Notes under the pieces: generated by a model
What the model was told of the DNA's origin: nothing
What the model saw: the letters and a program-made list of their open reading frames with translations, nothing else
Databases searched by the model: none
In this document: positions 54,464-63,114 of the stretch, in pieces
Numbering within the stretch: the stretch's first letter is position 1
Layout: each line of letters starts with the position of its first letter
NCBI RefSeq assembly: GCF_021532615.1
Contig: NZ_JAKGAQ010000001.1
Span: 186,001-250,000 of the forward strand
DNA: 64,000 bases
Source: Octadecabacter dasysiphoniae
Lineage (GTDB): Bacteria > Pseudomonadota > Alphaproteobacteria > Rhodobacterales > Rhodobacteraceae
Direction: 5' to 3'
Position numbers and translations under genes: made by a program

Positions 54464-54895
54464 ACTGCTCTCCTCGCGGGGCCGCTTAGCACGGCTCTCT
54501 CACGTTACTCTAACGTCAATATAGGCACGCACTGGCGAACCGCATAGGGGGAATTGTGCTGCTGGGCATCCCTGTCGCAAAATTGCCTCACCAATTAACC
54601 CTTTGTTAACTTGGCAAGTTCTTCCGTTGGTTGAAGGTGGTTCACGTAACGGAATGCAGCGCGCGTGAACAAGCGGAGCCGCCCCTGCGGGCCGGCGCAT
54701 TTATTCTTGGTGGGCGCGGCACCCTGAGCCAATCGCGATGAGGCCGGTTTAGGTGGATAGGTGGGATCAGTCGCGCAAATAATAGCCAAGCGAAGGCACG
54801 GTTGGTCGGTTTTAGGTGATGACGGGTCGGGTGGGTTTGACGCCGCTGCGCCACATTGGGGCAACGTGTGCCCATAGCGTGAAGGAGTCGCCGCA
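54464..54895. other. 432-base intergenic region upstream of the FAD/GcvT enzyme
   Basis: No gene is supported. It must contain the promoter of the lipoprotein (left) and of the FAD/GcvT oxidoreductase (right). ACGTTA-CTC-TAACGT (54502-54516) is a perfect inverted repeat, 39 bases upstream of the lipoprotein gene. At 54593-54612 AATTAACCCTTTGTTAAC contains a second imperfect inverted repeat. GC-rich potential stem segments are visible around 54660-54720; no riboswitch class is recognised. Confidence 0.5.
54502..54516. promoter_or_regulatory. Short inverted repeat, possible operator
   Basis: ACGTTA, a CTC spacer, then TAACGT: a perfect 6-bp inverted repeat. It lies about 39 bases upstream of the small lipoprotein start on the minus strand. 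ACGTTA/TAACGT arms resemble those of MerR-type regulators of branched-chain degradation (LiuR-like), but spacing differs; regulatory role is inference. Confidence 0.3.
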
Positions 54896-57397
54896 ATGAA
54901 AACGAATGTCAAAGCACTGGTTGTCGGCGGCGGAGCCGTAGGAACATCAATCGCCTATCATCTGGCAAAGGCCGGATGGGATGATGTGATGCTGCTGGAA
55001 CGCGATGAATTGACGTCCGGGTCCACATGGCACGCCGCCGGTTTGTTGCCCCTGTTCAACATGTCCTTTGCCACGACCCACATCCACAAATATTCGGTCG
55101 ATTTTTACAAACAGCTTGAGGCCGAGACAGGCCTGAATGCCGGTTTCGCGGTTGTCGGCAATTTGCGGATGGCCCAAACGGATGAACGCATGGACGAATA
55201 TATGCTTTATGCGTCCACCGCCGAAACCTGCGACGTTCCCGTTGAATGGCTGACCCCGGATGACATCAAATCCCGCTGGCCCCTGATCAACACCGAAGAC
55301 CTCAAAGGTGCGATTTATCATTCTGAAGACGGTTATATTAACCCCGCCGACGTAACGATGGCGATGGCCAAAGGCGCACGTCAGCGCGGCGTGGAAATCG
55401 TGCGCAAGTGGCAGGCGGATGCGTTTGACTGGAACGGCACCGCGTGGGACGTGACCTGCACCAAAATGGTGGAAAAGGGTGGCAATCTGGTGCCGTCTGA
55501 CGAACAGATTGTGATCACGGCTGAACACGTTGTGACGGCGTCGGGCAACCACGCGCAACGCACGGCGAAGATGCTGGGCATCAAGATGCCCGCGATCCCC
55601 GTTGAACACCAGTTTATCGTTATGGATCAAGACCCTGCGCTGGTCGAATACCGTGCAAACGGCGGCGCAGAACACCCTGTTGTACGCGATGCAGATGCGC
55701 AATCCTATGTGCGCGAAGAACGTGGCGGCTGGATCCTCGGCGTCTATGAAAAAGGGGCGCCAGCACGGTTTGAACACGGGGTGCCGGACAGCTTCCGCGC
55801 GGACCTGTTCCAGCTCGATCTTGAACGCATCGAAGACCAATATATGGCGATGATCCACCGCGTGCCATCCTGCGAAGAAAGCGGGTTGAAGGACGATTTC
55901 AACGGCCCGATCTGCTACACGCCTGACGGCAATCCGCTGGTCGGCCCTGCGCCGGGCATGCGCAATATGTGGCTGGCCGAAGGGTTCAGTTTCGGGATCA
56001 CAGCGGCGGGCGGCACGGGCTACTACCTCGCGCAGTTGATGGTAGAGGGTGAGGCCGAAATCGACATGGCGTCGCTGGACCCCAAACGCTACGGCGACTG
56101 GATGACAACCGAATTTGCCGCGCGCAAAAACGAAGAATGCTACGACCACGTCTATATTCTGCACCACCCCGACGAAGAACGCCCCGCAGCGCGCCCCCTG
56201 CGCACGGCCCCTGCCTATGATCGCCAAGCCGCGCGCGGGGCACAGTTTGGTTGGGTGAACGGCTGGGAACGCCCGAACTACTTTGGCCCCCTCGACGCGC
56301 CGGATAATTTTGACCATGACGCACGCAGTTTCAAACGCGGTGGCTGGTGGCAGCACGCCGTGGATGAGGCCAAGGCGATCCGCGAAGGTGTCGGCCTGAT
56401 CGACGCCACGGCGTTTACAAAACACATCGTCAAAGGCCCCGGCGCCGCCGCGTTTCTGGATTGGTTCACCACCAACAAACTGCCCCGCGTGGGCCGCATC
56501 AACCTGACTTACGCGCTGACGAGCCACGGCACGACGCGCACGGAATACACGATCGTGCGCACGGGCGAAGATGCGTTTTATCTGGTCAGCGCAGGCGCGT
56601 GGACAGATTATGACGCCGATTTCCTGCGCAAGGCGATTGAAGACAAAGAACCCGACTTTGGCCGCATCGAATGCCAGAACGTCACGACGCAGTGGGGCGT
56701 TTTCGCCATCGCTGGCCCAAAGTCGCGCGATGTGTTGAAGGCCGTGATCAACGATGCGGACCCTGAAACCGCGCTAACCAACAAACGCTTTCCTTGGTTG
56801 TCCGCCAAGCAGATCGAACTGGGCATGTGCCCCGTCAACGCGATCCGCGTTGCCTATACTGGCGAATTGGGTTGGGAACTGCACCACCCGATGGAAATGC
56901 AGAACTATCTGTTTGATTTGCTAGAAAAGGCGGGCGCAGACCACGGTATGAAGCTGGTCGGCGCGCGGGCGCAAAACTGGCTGCGGCAGGAAAAATCCTA
57001 TCGTGCGTTCGGCACCGAATTGGGCCGCGATGCGACCCCTCTCGAGGCTGACTTGCCGCGTTTCGTGGACCTCGAAAAAGACTTTCACGGCAAAGACGCG
57101 ATGCAGGAAATCGGCATCCGGTCAAAGTGTGTGACACTGCTGATCGACGGGCCTGCGGATGCGGACCCATGGGGGCGTGAGGCGCTGCTGCATGACGGCA
57201 AGAAGGTCGGGCGTTTGACGTCGGGCGGTTATTCCGTAGCATTCAACAAATCCATCGGCATGGGGTATCTGCCACCCGAATTGGCAACAGTCGGCACCCG
57301 CGTTAAAGTTCGTATGTTCCGTGAACTCTGGGACGCTGAAGTTGTGCAGGACAGCCCCTATGACCCCAAGAACGAGACTATTCGCAAGGACGGTTAG
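54896..57397 (+). CDS. FAD-dependent oxidoreductase with GcvT domain (dimethylglycine dehydrogenase-like)
   Basis: 833 residues. N-terminal FAD domain: VVGGGAVGTSIAYHLAKAGW, and GSTWHAAGLLPLF, in which the His (about residue 46) would covalently hold FAD as in dimethylglycine dehydrogenase. The C-terminal half is a folate-binding aminomethyltransferase (GcvT) domain: GVGLIDATAFTKHIVKGPGAAAFLDWFTT, TQWGVFAIAGPKSRDVL, VAYTGELGWELHHP and GARAQNWLRQEKSYRAFGTEL. It should demethylate an N-methylated substrate such as dimethylglycine or sarcosine to methylene-THF. Strong ribosome site AAGGAG. The DUF6636-like gene overlaps its 3' end. Confidence 0.9.
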   Translation: MKTNVKALVVGGGAVGTSIAYHLAKAGWDDVMLLERDELTSGSTWHAAGLLPLFNMSFATTHIHKYSVDFYKQLEAETGLNAGFAVVGNLRMAQTDERMDEYMLYASTAETCDVPVEWLTPDDIKSRWPLINTEDLKGAIYHSEDGYINPADVTMAMAKGARQRGVEIVRKWQADAFDWNGTAWDVTCTKMVEKGGNLVPSDEQIVITAEHVVTASGNHAQRTAKMLGIKMPAIPVEHQFIVMDQDPALVEYRANGGAEHPVVRDADAQSYVREERGGWILGVYEKGAPARFEHGVPDSFRADLFQLDLERIEDQYMAMIHRVPSCEESGLKDDFNGPICYTPDGNPLVGPAPGMRNMWLAEGFSFGITAAGGTGYYLAQLMVEGEAEIDMASLDPKRYGDWMTTEFAARKNEECYDHVYILHHPDEERPAARPLRTAPAYDRQAARGAQFGWVNGWERPNYFGPLDAPDNFDHDARSFKRGGWWQHAVDEAKAIREGVGLIDATAFTKHIVKGPGAAAFLDWFTTNKLPRVGRINLTYALTSHGTTRTEYTIVRTGEDAFYLVSAGAWTDYDADFLRKAIEDKEPDFGRIECQNVTTQWGVFAIAGPKSRDVLKAVINDADPETALTNKRFPWLSAKQIELGMCPVNAIRVAYTGELGWELHHPMEMQNYLFDLLEKAGADHGMKLVGARAQNWLRQEKSYRAFGTELGRDATPLEADLPRFVDLEKDFHGKDAMQEIGIRSKCVTLLIDGPADADPWGREALLHDGKKVGRLTSGGYSVAFNKSIGMGYLPPELATVGTRVKVRMFRELWDAEVVQDSPYDPKNETIRKDG

Positions 57398-57809
57398 CGC
57401 CCTTTTCCTATCGCTCTGTGCGGCCCCGGCCATGGCGGCGGGGTTCGCCAGCCCCAGCGGCAACATTCGCTGCTATCTGGACGTCTACAGCGACCTACCA
57501 TTTGGCGATATGCCAATGGTCTGCCTGATCTTTGACGCCGATTGGGATTTGCCGCCAGATTACGGCGACAGCGACCCGACCTGCGATTTGGACCGTACCC
57601 GCACCCTGATTTTGCAGCCCACAGGCCGCCCGCAAGAACGCTGGACGTGCCACGGTGATGTGTTCTGGCCGGAACCGCTTGGCACCCTCAGCTACGGGTC
57701 GGAATGGTCGATGCTCGGGTATGGGTGCCGCGTGGAAACCCGCGGCGTGACCTGCACCAATGGCGACAAAACATTCTTCGTCAGCCGCGCCACACGGTCG
57801 TTCTTTTAG
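57360..57809 (+). CDS. DUF6636-like secreted protein overlapping the FAD/GcvT gene
   Basis: 149 residues from the ATG at 57360, which lies inside the end of the previous gene (38-base overlap, another frame). A signal peptide (about 1-26, ending AMAA) precedes GFASPSGNIRCYLDVY and MVCLIFDADWDLPP, the SGNI-x-C pattern of the DUF6636 family, with further cysteines in TCDLD, WTCHGD, GYGCRV and VTCTNGD. Cys-rich periplasmic protein of unknown function. Its TAG stop shares bases with the stop of the convergent phosphotransferase. Confidence 0.78.
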   Translation: MTPRTRLFARTVSALFLSLCAAPAMAAGFASPSGNIRCYLDVYSDLPFGDMPMVCLIFDADWDLPPDYGDSDPTCDLDRTRTLILQPTGRPQERWTCHGDVFWPEPLGTLSYGSEWSMLGYGCRVETRGVTCTNGDKTFFVSRATRSFF

Positions 57810-58774
57810 GCCTTCGCAAACGCGATATCGAGGCGGGGTTTCAGGTTGCGATACAAAATCCGGTCAGCCCGTATTTTGGCGTGGGACTCCCGCGTGATCG
57901 AAGCCCAATCCAGCAACAGCCGACCGCGCAGGGACACATCCAGAACGCCCTTGTCGATCTTGTGCTTGTAGCCTTTGAAAAACATATCGCGGTGGGCTTT
58001 GGTGATGCCGGTGTTGTCGATCTCGGCCACGGGCGTATCGCGGTAAATGTCGACCTTTAGAAAATCCACAACATCATAAACAGCCATCTTGGCGCGCGCT
58101 TCGGTAAAATCGAAACCGTAGGTCATGCCCGGCCCTAACATGATGTTTTCACCGTGAAAATCACCGTGCGACGTGGCGTGGGTATCGCGGATACGGTTCA
58201 CCTTGCGGGTCTGTTCATGCAAGATCGCACGCATATACGCGACGTCATCAGCAGGGGCCTGCATCTCGCCACGCGCGACGATCTCATCAAGCTCTTTGAC
58301 CATCCAGTTGCCCCAGAACTCCTTGCGTTTTTGGGGCTCATATTCGTGCATCGCATGCAGCCACAGGCCCGCACGGCGGAACACCTGGCGGCGCGTTTGG
58401 TCGGATTCAACGGCCTGCAACCTCTCTCCTGCGGTCTTGTGATCCAGAAATTCAGTGACGCAAAACGTGCCCGTGGGCGACAAATAAACCGGCGTCGCGA
58501 TGCCCAGCTTGTCGTATTTCGCAAAATGCGCCGACAGGTTTTGAAGCTCGCGAAATTCTTTGGCCAATCGCCCGTCGCTGTCGGCCTCATAGTCAAGCTT
58601 CAGCGCAAAAGCCTCCGCGCCAAGCTCCACTTTCCACACCTGCCGCGTTTTGGGAAATTCATAAGACCGATAAATAACGCGGTGTTCGGGCATGCCGACG
58701 AACCCGCGATGGTCGGCAAATTCGCGGATCATCGCATTCACGCGAGAGTCGATAATGGCAGAAGGCTGGGTCAT
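57806..58774 (-). CDS. Aminoglycoside-phosphotransferase-fold kinase (APH family)
   Basis: 322 residues. The kinase-like core is clear: a Lys in EAFALKLDYEA (nucleotide-binding), the catalytic loop THATSHGDFHGENIML (Brenner motif HGDxHxxN), and the metal-binding Asp in YGFDFTEARAK. Although the family is named for antibiotic resistance, chromosomal members in Rhodobacteraceae act on unknown small molecules or lipopolysaccharide-like substrates; no resistance role is implied. The stop overlaps the convergent DUF6636-like gene. Confidence 0.85.
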   Translation of the reverse strand: MTQPSAIIDSRVNAMIREFADHRGFVGMPEHRVIYRSYEFPKTRQVWKVELGAEAFALKLDYEADSDGRLAKEFRELQNLSAHFAKYDKLGIATPVYLSPTGTFCVTEFLDHKTAGERLQAVESDQTRRQVFRRAGLWLHAMHEYEPQKRKEFWGNWMVKELDEIVARGEMQAPADDVAYMRAILHEQTRKVNRIRDTHATSHGDFHGENIMLGPGMTYGFDFTEARAKMAVYDVVDFLKVDIYRDTPVAEIDNTGITKAHRDMFFKGYKHKIDKGVLDVSLRGRLLLDWASITRESHAKIRADRILYRNLKPRLDIAFAKA

Positions 58775-58925
58775 GCCGCACCTTTACTGCTCAAATCCGC
58801 CGCGTCAAACGGACCTGCCCAAAAGGACAGGGCAGGTAACGCAAAATGCCCAATTTGTGCCCTAAAGTGGGCCGGTTGGGGCAGTAAACACCAGATGAAC
58901 TGACGCCACGTTCGGAAGAGAGCAG

Positions 58926-59468
58926 ATGAGACATCAACCAGAATTGCAGGCGCTCGCCCCGTGGGTCGCGGCCTTCGGGATCACGCCAGACACCCGCATT
59001 TCAACACCTTTGGGTGAACGTCCGGCGGATGATCTTGCGATTGGCGATCTGGTCAACACCCGCGACGACGGCCCCCAGCCGATCACCAACATCCGAGAGG
59101 CTTTCGCCGCCCCGTCTGAGCGTAACCACTACCCCGTTTGCATCGCCCAAGGCGCGCTTGGCTTTGGTTTGCCGCGCGCAAATTTGCATGTCGGGGCGCA
59201 GCATCGCGTGTTGTTTCAACACATCCGCGTGCCGCTGATGTTCGGGGCTGATGCGGTCTTGGTGCGGGCAAAATCGCTCGCCGTGAGCCATGCGAATGTG
59301 GCTGTCCAAAAGGCTGTCGCGCCGGTGTCTTTCATCCAGATTTCCACACAAGATCAGGCGATCATCTTTGCCGAAGGCGTGCCGATCGAAACGATACTGC
59401 GCGACGGGGAATGCGACCTCGGGTTTATGACGTTGCGGTCTTGGGAACTGATGGCGGCCGTGGCTTAA
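58926..59468 (+). CDS. Hint (Hedgehog/intein) domain protein
   Basis: 180 residues, almost entirely one Hint_2 domain: GITPDTRISTPLGERPADDLAIGDLVNTRDDGPQPITNIREAF, CIAQGALGFGLPRANLHVGAQHRVLF (block with QHRVL) and SFIQISTQDQAIIFAEGVPIETI. The usual Cys-1 of a self-splicing Hint is not visible, and there is no appreciable extein, so autoprocessing is doubtful. Family members are common and poorly understood in Rhodobacteraceae, usually attached to larger secreted proteins. AGAG lies before the ATG. Confidence 0.82.
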   Translation: MRHQPELQALAPWVAAFGITPDTRISTPLGERPADDLAIGDLVNTRDDGPQPITNIREAFAAPSERNHYPVCIAQGALGFGLPRANLHVGAQHRVLFQHIRVPLMFGADAVLVRAKSLAVSHANVAVQKAVAPVSFIQISTQDQAIIFAEGVPIETILRDGECDLGFMTLRSWELMAAVA

Positions 59469-60538
59469 CCAAAACGACCGGGCCGCATTTTCGCGACCAT
59501 ATCCGGCGCAATTTGCGGCGTATCACCGGCCACCAGATCAGCCACCAGCTGTGATGCGGCGGGCGCGGTCTGGAACCCGTAACCGCCTTGCCCTGCCATC
59601 CACACAAAGGTCGGGTCAGCCGCGTCAAGCCCCAGCACCAGATTGCGGTCAGGGGCAAAACTGCGCAGACCCGCCCAGTTGGACAACATCCGTGTGACGG
59701 GTTCGGTGACATGTTCTTCGTAACGCGCCAGCCCTTCGGCCAGCACCATATCATCGGCCCAGGCATCCATAGGCTCCATCGGCGTTTCGTCGGCGGGCGA
59801 CACAATCAGCGCGCCCGCATCCGGTTTCGCGTACCAGTTTTCGCCGGGGCCAAACAGCATCGGCCAGCCCGACATATCGTGCCCGCCCGGTGCAGGAATA
59901 CGCGCCATCGAACGGCGCAGCGGCGTGATGCCAATGGGCGCAATCCCCGCCATTTCCGCGACTACATCAACCCATGCCCCCGCCGCATTGACGATGTTGC
60001 GCGCACTCAGGGTTTCATCCCCCACGGCCACGTCCCATCCGGTTTTGGTGCGGGTGATTGCCGTCACTTCGGCCCCTGTGCGCACCTCTCCGCCAGCGCG
60101 GCGCACGTCGCGCGCAAAGTTCTGCACAAGCAGATCGGTGTCCAGATCCCACGCATGGGCATCGTATCCCACGCGCGTCACAGTGTCATTGAGGATGGGA
60201 AACATCGCGTGGGCGTCCGCAAGCGATACTTCGGTCAGATGCATCGATTTCAGGTCAGCGTCAAAGTCAGCGGTGTTGTCGTTCGTGCCGATCAACATCA
60301 ATCCACGCGCGCTGGTGACGCCGCCATTTGCGGTAAAATGGTAGTCGCGGCTGGCCTTGTTCAGCTCAACCGTGGAGGGCAGGCCGTAGCTTTCTTCAAA
60401 CATCGCCGCAGATCGCCCCGACGCATGATAGGCCAGCGCGGTTTCGCGTTCCAACACAACCACATGGCCATGGGCCGACAGGCGCGACCCAACAGATGTG
60501 CCCGCAATTCCGCCGCCGATAACAAGAAAGTCGATCAT
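59465..60538 (-). CDS. FAD-dependent amino-acid oxidase/dehydrogenase (DadA-like DAO family)
   Basis: 357 residues. The Rossmann FAD motif GGGIAGTSVGSRLSAHG opens the protein (residues 7-23), ASGRSAAMFEESYG and the C-terminal VWMAGQGGYGFQTAPAASQLVADL are typical of the glycine/D-amino-acid oxidase (DAO) superfamily. It should oxidise an amine or D-amino acid, substrate unknown. Four bases of its 3' end are shared with the Hint gene stop. It lies 170 bases from the YHYH gene, divergently oriented. Confidence 0.87.
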   Translation of the reverse strand: MIDFLVIGGGIAGTSVGSRLSAHGHVVVLERETALAYHASGRSAAMFEESYGLPSTVELNKASRDYHFTANGGVTSARGLMLIGTNDNTADFDADLKSMHLTEVSLADAHAMFPILNDTVTRVGYDAHAWDLDTDLLVQNFARDVRRAGGEVRTGAEVTAITRTKTGWDVAVGDETLSARNIVNAAGAWVDVVAEMAGIAPIGITPLRRSMARIPAPGGHDMSGWPMLFGPGENWYAKPDAGALIVSPADETPMEPMDAWADDMVLAEGLARYEEHVTEPVTRMLSNWAGLRSFAPDRNLVLGLDAADPTFVWMAGQGGYGFQTAPAASQLVADLVAGDTPQIAPDMVAKMRPGRFG

Positions 60539-60707
60539 GTCAGAACCCCTTTTGATTGGGGCAGATCATGCGAATGCACAGCGAAGGTCAAGGGCCGATA
60601 CAAAATTCAAAATGGGGCGACGGAACGGCAAAGTTGCCCCGTATCATGATCAACACGCCTGACAAACTTGTGCGAAATCAATTGCGTTCCCAATGTGAAA
60701 GAAGACC

Positions 60708-61847
60708 ATGTCAGTTCCCCCCCGTTTGGTACCGTCCCTGTGTTCCACTGCGCTAGGTTTCGCAGCCCTTTGCACCCCGAATTTTGCAACCGCCCAGATT
60801 GAGGCCCGCCAGATCGCGGCCGAGGCTTTGGTTGAACCTGCGCAAACCGTAGCCTGCACGCTCACGGATGGGTCGGACGCGCAGTGCCTTGAAGTGACGG
60901 TGAAATACGTCCCCGACACGCTCGAGGTGGGGCCGTTTTGCCCCGCAACCCTCGATGATGTTGGCGGGATTTGGGATTGGGATGGCGAAGCCGCGGGGCT
61001 GTATCGCATCGACGGTGATTTCCTGCGGATGCTGAGCGATCTGGGATACACGTTTTACGATGACGCAGGCGAGGTGGCGGTGTTTGATATCCGCACCGAA
61101 GGCCCGACCAGCGATCACGATTGCATCAACGCATCCTACGACACAAGCGTTGAAATGACGATGTTGATCCCCATGACCCCGGTGATGGCCGACAGCGCGA
61201 CAGACCTTGGCACAGTCGCCAAAGTCGGGCTGTCGCTGAACGGTGTGCCGATCTTTGCGGATGCGCCCAGCGTGCTGGACCGCAATCATATGCCGGCCCT
61301 TGATGTCTGCGCTGGGCACGTTGATCCGGGCGGGTGGTATCACTACCACGGCACGGCAACCGACATGGAAACGGTCTATGGCGCGGCGGACATGCAGCTG
61401 TCTTGTGCCAATGCTATTCAAGATGCCAAGGCGCAGTTCGGCTACGCCTTTGATGGTCACGCGATCATGGGCAGCCTAGAGGCGGACGGCAGCGTGCCGC
61501 GTGGTCTTGACGATTGCGGCGGCCACATGCACGGCGACACCTACCACTATCACGCCAGTGCCGAATTTCCGAACCTGCCGACCTGTCTTGTCGGTGAACA
61601 GGCTGTCGATAATTTCAGCACGACGGCGGCCCAAGGCATCGGATCAGCGCGCGGCGACACTGGCCCCCCCAGCGAAGGCCGCCCTGATTTTTCGGCCATT
61701 GCACAACGGCTCGGGGTTGAAGAATCCGCACTGGCCAACGCGATTGAGGCCGCAGGCGGGCGCGATGCCGATCTTGGCGCGGTGGCTGCGACCTTGGGCG
61801 TGGACGAAAACGCCCTGCGTGCCGCTTTGCCCGGCCCTGATCGCTAA
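60708..61847 (+). CDS. YHYH domain secreted protein
   Basis: 379 residues. Signal peptide about 1-28 (ending TATAQ region NFATAQ). The YHYH domain contains the name-giving GWYHYHG (about residue 208) and HGDTYHYHASAEFP (about 276), plus DHDCINASYDT and FGYAFDGHAIMGS; these His clusters suggest metal binding. The C-terminal tail holds two related helical segments, LGVEESALANAIEAAGG and LGVDENALRAALPG. Bacterial YHYH proteins are exported and of unknown function. Ends at a strong terminator. Confidence 0.87.
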   Translation: MSVPPRLVPSLCSTALGFAALCTPNFATAQIEARQIAAEALVEPAQTVACTLTDGSDAQCLEVTVKYVPDTLEVGPFCPATLDDVGGIWDWDGEAAGLYRIDGDFLRMLSDLGYTFYDDAGEVAVFDIRTEGPTSDHDCINASYDTSVEMTMLIPMTPVMADSATDLGTVAKVGLSLNGVPIFADAPSVLDRNHMPALDVCAGHVDPGGWYHYHGTATDMETVYGAADMQLSCANAIQDAKAQFGYAFDGHAIMGSLEADGSVPRGLDDCGGHMHGDTYHYHASAEFPNLPTCLVGEQAVDNFSTTAAQGIGSARGDTGPPSEGRPDFSAIAQRLGVEESALANAIEAAGGRDADLGAVAATLGVDENALRAALPGPDR

Positions 61848-61879
61848 ACGGGGCGCCGCCCGCCCCCCCCGCACACAGA

Positions 61880-61923
61880 TTTTCATCAAGGCCACTCACG
61901 GCTTCTCCCCATCTTGATGAAAA
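61880..61923. other. 11-bp inverted repeat with a long loop
   Basis: TTTTCATCAAG (61880-61890) and its complement CTTGATGAAAA (61913-61923) form a perfect 11-bp stem around a 22-base loop. It lies just before the stronger terminator hairpin at 61927-61953. Function uncertain; a second, weaker termination or stability structure of the YHYH mRNA is the simplest guess. Confidence 0.55.
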
Positions 61924-61926
61924 CAG

Positions 61927-61953
61927 AAAGGCCCGCACTTTGTGCGGGCCTTT
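61927..61953. terminator. Bidirectional intrinsic terminator between YHYH and BMP genes
   Basis: Perfect 12-bp stem (61927-61938 with 61942-61953, AAAGGCCCGCAC and complement) and a TTT loop. The arms begin and end with AAA/TTT, so both strands have a T-rich end. It sits between the convergent YHYH and BMP-family genes. Confidence 0.92.
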
Positions 61954-61980
61954 CGATCGTTTAAGGGTAGGTTTCGTCGC

Positions 61981-63081
61981 TTACTGGGGCACTTCTGCCG
62001 TCAGACCTTCGACGTAGAAATTCAGACCAGCAAGGCCATCATCACCGTAGTCGGACGCTGTTTCGCCTTCAGCCAACCAGACAGACCCGTCCTGTTTGTT
62101 GATCGGGCCTGTGAACGCGTGGTATTCACCGGACGCCAAACGCGCGACCATATCTTCGGCAGATGCTTTGACCTCAGCCGGGATCGCGTCGGAAATCTCA
62201 CCGATGCCGACCATGCCAGCGCCGATACCATCCCACGTGGATGTGGATTCCCATGTGCCGTCCATAACAGCCTGCGTGCGCGCGATGTAATACGGCGCCC
62301 AGTCATCAATGATCGAAGACACGCGTGGCATTGGTGCAAATTCGCCCATGTCAGACGCCTGACCGAATGTGTAAACCGTCGCGCCCGCATCGTTGGCAGC
62401 GGCCGCAGCAGCCTGTGGCGCCGTGGAATCTGTGTGCTGCAAAATCACGTCAGCGCCCTGTTCGATCAGAACATTGGCGGCCTCTGCTTCTTTTGCGGGG
62501 TCGAACCACGTGTAGGCCCAGATGATCTTGAATTCGACGTCAGGGTTCACTTCTTTGGCGTGAATGTAGGCAGAATTGATGCCGCGAATAACTTCGGGGA
62601 TCGGGAAGGACGCGATGTAGCCAATCACATTGGATTCGGTGATCTGACCCGCGATGTGGCCCTGTACTGCACGGCCTTCATAGAAACGCGCGGAATAAAC
62701 GGACACGTTGTCGGCCTGCTTGTACCCTGTTGCGTGCTCGAACGCGACATCGGGGAAGTTGGCTGCAACATTGATCGTCGGGTCCATGTAACCGAACGAC
62801 GTTGTGAAAATCAGGTCAGCACCCTCAAGCGCCATCTGCGTCATCACGCGTTCTGCGTCCGGGCCTTCTGGCACGCTTTCGACAAACACAGTTTCAACCG
62901 CATCGCCAAATTCTGCTTCGACGGCCAAACGGCCTTTGTCGTGCTCGTATGTCCAGCCGCCGTCACCGATCGGGCCGACGTAAACAAAACCGACCTTCAC
63001 AGGCGCGTGGCCGTCCGCATGGGCAAGACCGCCCAACATGGCCGTGGCCGCAGCGCTCGCCAAAAGTGTTCTTCTCAACAT
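61981..63081 (-). CDS. BMP-family ABC transporter substrate-binding protein (second system)
   Basis: 366 residues with a signal peptide (about 1-22, ending HA). BMP domain: VKVGFVYVGPIGDGGWTYEHDKGRLAVEAEFG, ADLIFTTSFGYMDPTINVAANFPDVAFEHATGYKQADNVSVY and ITESNVIGYIASFPIPEVIRGINSAYIHAKEV. Not closely similar to the BMP protein at 23951-24958. Its membership (BMP/Med group) suggests purine nucleoside uptake. The 3' end is closed by the bidirectional terminator; the permease gene lies upstream (in the direction of transcription) by 33 bases. Confidence 0.93.
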   Translation of the reverse strand: MLRRTLLASAAATAMLGGLAHADGHAPVKVGFVYVGPIGDGGWTYEHDKGRLAVEAEFGDAVETVFVESVPEGPDAERVMTQMALEGADLIFTTSFGYMDPTINVAANFPDVAFEHATGYKQADNVSVYSARFYEGRAVQGHIAGQITESNVIGYIASFPIPEVIRGINSAYIHAKEVNPDVEFKIIWAYTWFDPAKEAEAANVLIEQGADVILQHTDSTAPQAAAAAANDAGATVYTFGQASDMGEFAPMPRVSSIIDDWAPYYIARTQAVMDGTWESTSTWDGIGAGMVGIGEISDAIPAEVKASAEDMVARLASGEYHAFTGPINKQDGSVWLAEGETASDYGDDGLAGLNFYVEGLTAEVPQ

Positions 63082-63114
63082 GTGTAATCCCCCTAGGATT
63101 TTCTTAAGTGACCT

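Noticed and set aside
54947..56527. 526-codon minus-strand frame opposite the FAD/GcvT gene
   Set aside because: His/Arg-rich shadow without homology; the plus strand encodes the recognisable enzyme.
57806..58774. Antibiotic-resistance gene (aminoglycoside phosphotransferase)
   Set aside because: The APH fold is general; there is no mobile context and no evidence for resistance, so it is described only as a kinase-fold protein.
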